Source: Plumapathes pennacea (taxonomy: Eukaryota; Cnidaria; Anthozoa; Antipatharia; Myriopathidae). From it: a DNA stretch of 64,000 bases. How positions within the stretch are numbered: the stretch's first letter is position 1; every line of letters begins with the position of its first letter. Location: contig OZ038465.1 of assembly GCA_964036295.1 (NCBI GenBank), positions 10,694,167 through 10,758,166 on the forward strand, written 5' to 3'. The position numbers and the translations under genes are program-made. The notes beneath the pieces were generated by a model. It ran no database searches. It was not told the DNA's origin and worked only from the letters and a program-made list of their open reading frames with translations. Positions 57,501 to 64,000 of this stretch are shown here, one piece after another.

Positions 57501-60148
57501 CACGCAAAACCAAAGCAATCACTTACGACGGACATCTGAAAATCCCTCTATACACGCATAATACTATACGTATCGCATACACACACAAAACAACAAAACA
57601 ACAAAAAATTCAATACACACAACACTAAACACGCCAAACAAACACAAAACACAGATACACAAAGAACAAAGTATCCTATAAATTCACAAAACACTGAAAC
57701 TTACACAAACCACACATCAAATACACAAACACAAAACTACCTGCAACACATCACGTACACACAACGAACACGGGTATAAAACGTCCGACAACAAGAAACT
57801 TTAAGATCCGACGAGACGGCATCTGGAACGCCGTGGCCGAGGAAGGACTAAAAACAGACAGCCGTTTTAGAGGCGGTGTTGCATTGATATGTGTACACCG
57901 TACACATACTGTGACGTGGCCGAAAGTGCAAATTTTCCCGCTTTAAAAGCGTGGCCCATTTGTGGTCCTCCTTCGACCACGGCGGTGGTTAATATGCTAA
58001 GGACCATGTGACACTCACCATGTACGCCATAACCGATGCCTTACCAAAGTGCAGTGCTAAACCAAGGACATCATGAATCTGAAACAAGACAGCGTACATG
58101 ACGTCATAAATCCGGTCAAGCTAGATTTTCCTGTTGATATTGTAGCACTGACCTTCAGCAGCGTTGAGAAGTAGTTGGCGCCGTTGTGTTTCGCGGCAAA
58201 CTGTATTGACGCCGCGTGAAGACGATTCCATTTAGCTGCAGAGACAGACGGAACGAGTGCTTGAATTAATTCATTTGTGGGTTAGTGAGCCTGTGAATGA
58301 GTAATTCAGTGAACGAGTAATTGGTAAGAAACGAACACACACACATACACAACGTTTCTTCGTGTTGGGAAGCGAAACCAGCCTTCGATTGTTTTTTACA
58401 TAATTATATATATATCACGTCGCAAACAGAAACATCGGATTGGCTGGTAAGTCCCGTTTAATTTAACCCGCCTCGATTAGCCGTTGCTACTGCGAGTAAA
58501 TGTATACGTCGTGTCCATTATGTGCTCGAGAAACTTCACTTCAATGACTGTGTCAGTGGGAAACTGGATGAGTGAGTGATACATGAATGAGTGCGCGAAT
58601 GTGAATGAGTGGATGGACGAACGAGTGGATGAATGAATGAATAAATGCGTGAATGGATGAGCGAGTGAATGATGAGTGAATGTGAGTGCGTGAATGCGTG
58701 AGTGAGTGGATGAATGAATGAGTGAATGATTGTGAATGAGTGACCGACTGAGTGACTGTGAGGGAGTGAGTGAGTGAATGTGAGCGAGTGAGTAAATGGA
58801 TGAGGGGGCGAGTGAGGAGTGGAAGTGAATGTGTGAGTGTGTGAGTGCGTGGAAGTGTGGGTGAGTAAGTGGGACTACATACCGTAATACTGGTTAGAGG
58901 CGACAGTCACATGCAAATGTGGATGAATTTGACTGGCGCTCGCCTTTGGCAAGACGTCCCAGTAGATGTGGGGCGCATTGAAGTTACTATCGTGTTCATG
59001 AGCCTTCTGAAACCTGCAACAAACAAAACCAAGGGATAAATTCAATAAATATTTACACTTGTATTTTACAAGTTGGACCATTATTCCAACACAAAACTCT
59101 GCAATAGTATTTGGTGCTGGGAAAAGGTGTGCTCTTGCTCCATCTAGTAAAATACACTTCACACACTTCGTATACGTGGCTACACATTTGAGTGCTAATC
59201 CTTAAGTCGACAAACTTCGGTAAAGGAATCTTAAAGTCAACTTTGTCACCATAAATTGAACTTACGATCTTATGATATGCCTTCGTGCAATTTGATTCGT
59301 CACAGAGGTCGAGTAGGCAAATATTGTCTTGCGATTTTTTTTTTTTTTTTTCTTTTCGGCTGGCAGCTTAATATGATGCGAATCATCGGCCAATGTAAGC
59401 ATGACCAAAGGAAGGTCTGAAACACACTTACAAGTCAGCTTAGCACCCATTGTTCCAAGGTGGTTTCCGTGGTTACGAAGCCAGAAAACGTGACTTTACT
59501 TGAGTCGTTCATACTACGTAAGGACTAGAGCCGTTTTTGGATGACTGTCGAAAACCAAAACCAAAGTAATCACACAGGCCAATCACAGAGACTGAGAGAA
59601 AACAGTTCAGCCAATTGGAAGCCAAAGTAATTCGCGTTTGGTCTTGCGTTTGGTTTTACTTTCCAATCAGCAGTGCGAGTACACGCCATCGCTTGCGTGA
59701 GAAGTGTTTGGTTTTGGTTTTGGTTTTGTTCTTGATTGGCTGAGCATGCTGACAAACTCGTGTGGACCAATCCGAAAGCGAAGCAAACGCAAAACCAAAG
59801 CAATCACACAATTACTTTCGACAGTCATCCGAAAACCGCTCTAAGCTGACTTGCAAGTGCACTTATAAATCCTAATGTAAAATAGATACTGCAGTATCTA
59901 CACAAGCACAGCAATGTTGGGAGTTTTCTGACTTTTTAAAAAAATTTATCGTCCATTTGACTATTTTACTTAAAAACGCTCCAATGGAGACTTTTGTTGA
60001 GTATATGATTCCTCTAATTTTCCAAACTACAAACTGCTTAACCATGCAGTTTAGGGGCAGGGTGCGCCTCAGTTCTTCAATTCAGCGGCTCGTACGTCAA
60101 CTGGTGTGAAACTCACCATCTTTGGGCAATTTCCATCGCGTCTAGAAT
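54582..60148 (-). CDS. GALT/HIT-fold protein, N-terminal exons missing
   Basis: Nine exons splice in frame to a stop: 60148-60117, 59013-58883, 58235-58153, 58078-58019, 57395-57311, 56550-56492, 55480-55413, 54837-54801 and 54656-54582, giving 209 residues. The first begins at an acceptor, so at least one earlier exon is needed and was not found up to 64000. ILDAMEIAQRWFQKA, then YWDVLPKASASQIHPHLHV, follows the order of galactose-1-phosphate uridylyltransferases (helix, then FEN-GAAxGxSNPHPHGQ). Here the active-site motif is HPHLH, closer to the HIT-type HxHxH. So a nucleotidyl-transferase or hydrolase of this superfamily is likely, but the substrate is unknown and true GALT activity is not claimed. 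Ending: ELFGTPNVNVDPYKVMESLK. Confidence 0.75.
55208..55406. repeat. MITE-like repeat touching a splice site
   Basis: Inverted ends ctcttttactaccaagagtg and cttgggagtgaaagggt; same family as 9679-9870. Its right end is 6 bases from the splice donor of the exon 55480-55413. Confidence 0.6.
57474..57556. repeat. Decayed fragment of the 314-bp MITE family
   Basis: Contains gaccaatcaaaaagcgtagc, acgcaaaaccaaagcaatca and an end resembling ggacatctgaaaatccctct. An A/C-rich acacaaac block follows to about 57770. Confidence 0.6.
58560..58873. repeat. GAGTGAATG minisatellite
   Basis: About 310 bp of degenerate gagtgaatg/tgagtgag units, ending some 10 bases from the donor of exon 59013-58883. Confidence 0.85.
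59528..59841. mobile_element. 314-bp TA-flanked MITE, copy 2
   Basis: Same length and ends as 5888-6201, flanked by TA at 59526-59527 and 59842-59843. Sits in the first visible intron of the GALT/HIT-like gene. Confidence 0.8.
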
Positions 60149-62018
60149 CTAAGACAAGAAATACAGAGAAGATACTGAGACAGAGCACAATTGATAACAC
60201 GAGAGAGTTATAGACAGAGGGAGGCACCAGACTGCAAATATTCCCTGGTCGTATTGTGGGAGTCCAGAAGAGTATTACGCGCGGAAAATGAGGCACTGCG
60301 CGCAGTATACGACCGTCCGACCGCACTGTACTCAACAAAAGGGTTTGGATTTTTGTTCACCTGTCGAAGATTATATATTTAGCGTGCAACAAAAGCCGGG
60401 TCCGCTAAAATATTTCTTTAACAGGAACCACAGTGGAGTCCCAATAATTCAAACTATCAATAACTCAAACCACAAGTCGTTTCCCTCTATTTTGCTGACA
60501 CTGTAATTTTATTCCCGATATCTCGTTTCCTTTGGATTCAACTCTAGTTTATTCAATTATTCTTAGCATGGAGGGAAACTTTTAGAAGCTTTTTTGATAA
60601 CGTTCAGCTTTGTTTTCGCGCCGGTGATTGTTCTTTACGCCAATATATACATCAAACGGCATCATCACATTAACGGCTGCTTTCCTTAAGAAAGAACATT
60701 TCTTCAAAATTCTATCGACACCCTGGTTTACGTAATACTTTCAAAAAGGAAACATAATAGATTTGTGACTAGTCTTGCAAATAAATCATCTTATTTATAC
60801 CACACTTGAAACTACCAGTTTTCAATTATCACATTTTTAAAGCTTTAAAAAAGGCTTTACGTGCAAGCTTTCTCGCTTGTTATCATAAAAAGCTTTTAAT
60901 CCAATCACAAGGTAAATGTTTAAACGCCATTAAACCGACGCACTTGCAGATAAGAACTTTTAGAAAGCTGATACGGTCATAAATTACCCAAATATAATGT
61001 AGTAAATACGTACATTTATCTGTGTTCAATAAGTAGTTGCCAATCGTAACCAACAGTATTTTATTACAGGTATAAAAATCATCCGCTAATATAACAATAC
61101 TTGAATAACATAATCGCTTGACAGTCATTTTAATCTGCGCCCATGATTCCTAGAGCAGATTTTTTTTGAAGAAAAAAGGCGGTACAGCAAAATCTTTCAC
61201 CTGTGAGTAACCAACAACGACTCAGGCATGACAAGTTCCTTTTACTTCCACAAATATAACTCCAAAGACGGATATAAGTAACTCTTAAAAGGTTCGCTCG
61301 GGTTCCAAGCTGATGAAGTGCAATATGCACTTTTTTAATCAGATGCTTCATCAAGACCTAGCGTTGCTTAGCTGCACCAACGCGGAGTTTTAAGTAGCCC
61401 CCAAAATAGAAATAAAAAAATACTAAGACCCCTCCATCAATTTGACAGCCGTCACAAAGTAGCTCTGTTCGGCCATTTGGGTTGAAATGAAAGCAAATCC
61501 ACTCTCTGAAATGGTCACATGCAGGCTTTTCGTCTTTTCATCTAATCTTTTTGCGGTACAAATTGACAGGTTGTGACGTTAGCAAGCGCTGCGGCGCCGC
61601 TGTTACCGGACAGGTGTACCTAACCATACATCAACAAAGTGTCCATCAAATTCATAGAAGCTATTATGCTATCAACAACATGCAGGAACAAAAACCTTTG
61701 ACGTGTCCTGTCAGAAACATACGCGAGATAAGAGCGAGCAAAAGCAACAGAAGTCCAGTTCAATTCAGGAGATCACAGCGTTCAAGTGTACACACGGCAG
61801 GCACATTTACTCAGCTAGCAAACCTAAACACCTAGCAAGCTACGAGGCAGCTCTTCACACAGGACGATAATACTGATTAGCACCCCAATCCAGCCCGGCT
61901 GGCTGAAAATTTAAAGTGATTATACTTTTCAAGTTATACACTTTCCGGAGCAAGGCGCGCTGGCAATTTAAGTTGGGGCACAGCGCCGTTAGAAAGTAGT
62001 AAGAAGACCAAAAGCGCT
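60149..62018. other. Upstream of the GPCR; no exon recognised
   Basis: Searched on both strands for the missing GALT/HIT-like N-terminal exons and for GPCR leader exons; none could be supported. It is either an intron of the minus-strand gene or intergenic. Confidence 0.35.
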
Positions 62019-63038
62019 ATGGGAGATCCAAACAGCAGCTTTCTCAACGCCACACTAAACCCTACGGCCGCAAAGAACGACGAAAGCCAAGCCCTTCCTT
62101 TCGACATCGGCTCTGCAAGCCTCGCCTCGGGAATCGTGCTGGCGGTTCTTTCGCCCATTACGGTCATCGCGAACGGGCTGTTACTGTTTGCAATCTATAG
62201 AGATCCATTCAGGACATTTCGAAGTGCGACGGCGTGTTTTCTGATCGGCTTAGCCGTCACAGACCTCGTTACTGGTCTGGTTCCCGAGCCTATGGTGGCG
62301 GTCTGCTATTTTCTGATCTACCTAGAGCATCCTGCGTCTGCTCATTGCCCCAAGGTGTTTCCCATCGCCGGCATCACAGCTTCGATTACAACCAACTCGA
62401 CTTTCCTCTTAGTGCTAGCCTTCACCGTTGCGCAGTACGTGGCCGTTTCTTGTCCGATCAACTACAAGCGCTTCATCAGCACGAAGCGTACAGTGATCTG
62501 CGTTCTGCTCATTTGGGCGTACACGACGTTCTTCGAGTTGCTTGGCGAGATCGGCGTCTCGCAAGAAATCGTCGAGAAAATCGATCTGCACCTTCACTCG
62601 ACACTGACAATCCTATTGAGTGTGTTCATGTACGCCTTGCTGCACCAAACTTTCAGCCGGCAAATGCGTCTTCACTCGCCCTCTAACAGCTGCACCATAA
62701 CAACGACAACGTCAACAGCAGCGACAGCAGCAGCAACAGCACTAAGGAACCAAGCTAGCGCTTCCAGAAGAACAAGACGAAACATTGTGGAACGCAAGTT
62801 TGTTAAAATTAATCTTCTTTTAATTTCAATCTTCATTTTTTGCTCTCTCCCGAGTGCCATAACGTGGTATTTCTACTTTTACTGGCCAGAAATGCGAAAT
62901 AGTCGCGCATTCTTCATTACTCGGGTTATCGTGGACAACACGTTATATCTTAAGTTTGTTTTAGATCCATTTGTTTATGCATGGCGATTGCCAAGGTATC
63001 GTCAAGCGTTGGTGAAAGCGATAATGTGCGAAGGTTAA
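62019..63038 (+). CDS. Rhodopsin-class GPCR with AQY in place of DRY
   Basis: 339 aa in one exon, seven hydrophobic segments. N-terminal sequons NSS and NAT; helix 1 carries ANG (51-53), helix 2 LAVTD (D82). The usual DRY at the inner end of helix 3 is AQY (138-140), and NPxxY in helix 7 is DPFVY (316-320). The third inner loop is Thr/Ala-rich (TITTTTSTAATAAATAL) then basic (RRTRRN). Start is the first in-frame Met. The loss of the DRY acid and arginine suggests altered G-protein coupling or basal activity. Ligand unknown. AATAAA occurs in an AAT run about 70 bases after the stop. Confidence 0.88.
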   Translation: MGDPNSSFLNATLNPTAAKNDESQALPFDIGSASLASGIVLAVLSPITVIANGLLLFAIYRDPFRTFRSATACFLIGLAVTDLVTGLVPEPMVAVCYFLIYLEHPASAHCPKVFPIAGITASITTNSTFLLVLAFTVAQYVAVSCPINYKRFISTKRTVICVLLIWAYTTFFELLGEIGVSQEIVEKIDLHLHSTLTILLSVFMYALLHQTFSRQMRLHSPSNSCTITTTTSTAATAAATALRNQASASRRTRRNIVERKFVKINLLLISIFIFCSLPSAITWYFYFYWPEMRNSRAFFITRVIVDNTLYLKFVLDPFVYAWRLPRYRQALVKAIMCEG

Positions 63039-64000
63039 CTTTGTCAGCAAGAAGAAATTAACTTGAGGGATCATTACTCTGAAAAAAAAAAAATAATAAT
63101 AATAATAATAAACGAAACAAAAAACCGCTAATCCAGAGGGAATCAAAGGTTTAGAAATGAAAACTAGAACAAGACCTTGAACAAATCGATATTAGTATAG
63201 CGAACCGTGTTTATACACGAAATTATCGGCTTTTATTTGAAACAGAAACTAATTTTATTGTGTACATTCATAAAACGCAAAAGCGGAGAAAAAAAAAGTG
63301 TTTCTAAAAGAACACGAGTATTAAGTAATACATAATTCAAACTGAAACAAAAAAGCTACCTGTGGGAAAGGGCCCTTAAGAATATAAAAGAAAAAAAATG
63401 AAGATATTCATAAAAGTGACAAGATATTGACAATGACAGAAGTCATATAAAGCACATCATGCAATTTGTTGAAACTGCAATTGAACTACTGCAGAATAAA
63501 TTTTCGCGCTTCATGTATATTATATTGAGTGTGTCAAAAGTCTTGAGGTGGATCAATAAATATAGATATGAATCTATACTGGATAATGAACAAAGATGAA
63601 GGCACAAAATAACACACATTTATGCTGTGTGTACTCAATATATAACAATATGTATAGACTTATAGATATCTACAAGAGAAATATGTATATGCATAATTCC
63701 AAAACCATGACCAACAAAAGAACAGGTGGTGCTAAGAATTTATAAACAATATATAACTAAAAACACTATTGATTTCTTTCATTCATTCATTTCTTCCCTC
63801 CTTCTTTCGTCCTTTTACAAACACATAAATTACACAAACGTAGACCTCTGTCACAGAGGCTGACCCTATCCCAGTCTATATGTTTTTTTTTTTAAGCGGC
63901 ACTAACGCCTTCCCTTGTCCAACAGACGTGCGATCCGAGCGCGGTTTTCCGATTGATTTACGTTAACACGAAACAAAAACCATAGTACATTCCAATTAAG
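63039..64000. other. 3' flank of the GPCR
   Basis: AT-rich; an (aat)n run at about 63093-63111, several AATAAA hexamers (for example near 63497 and 63557) and a T-run near 63882. No exon recognised. Confidence 0.4.

Overview
Animal nuclear DNA, most likely from a cnidarian and probably a stony coral. Genes are broken into many short exons with GT-AG introns, the sequence is AT-rich and full of small inverted-repeat transposons, and the families fit: sortilin, STIMATE, EGF/vWA matrix proteins, tyrosinases and intron-less cnidarian-type GPCRs. The species is inferred, not proven. Exon models were built by hand from splice sites and reading phase, without RNA evidence.

Layout. 0.4-2.9 kb, minus strand: a four-exon gene for a secreted, cysteine-rich, probably GPI-anchored protein. 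4.5-20.4 kb, minus: a complete 24-exon sortilin (838 aa) whose introns hold at least nine transposon-like repeats. 20.4-22.8 kb: intergenic, with an array of three E-boxes plus one variant at exact 21-bp spacing about 1 kb upstream of the sortilin start. 22.8-28.0 kb, minus: a complete six-exon STIMATE/TMEM110 homologue (289 aa). 28.9-45.6 kb: an extracellular-matrix style cluster of three genes, namely a secreted vWA-tyrosinase fusion (plus), a convergent secreted tyrosinase with all copper ligands (minus), and a divergent EGF-vWA-EGF gene (plus). 49.3-51.7 kb, plus: tandem rhodopsin-class GPCRs, the first a pseudogene. 54.6-60.1 kb, minus: nine exons encoding the C-terminal part of a GALT/HIT-fold protein. 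62.0-63.0 kb, plus: another intron-less GPCR with a changed DRY motif.

The strongest candidate for something new is the 29-46 kb cluster. The fused tyrosinase has lost one CuA histidine and all CuB histidines, so it should be a pseudoenzyme, while its neighbour keeps all six ligands. Both share an N-terminal cysteine motif, and both vWA domains have altered metal sites. This suggests a structural or regulatory subunit encoded beside an active DOPA-forming enzyme. A second unexpected object is a 957-bp foldback element in an intron of the EGF-vWA gene that carries broken pieces of what looks like a zinc-ribbon gene on both strands.

Sortilin and STIMATE are ordinary cellular genes (Golgi-lysosome sorting; store-operated calcium entry) and show no functional link to the cluster beyond position.
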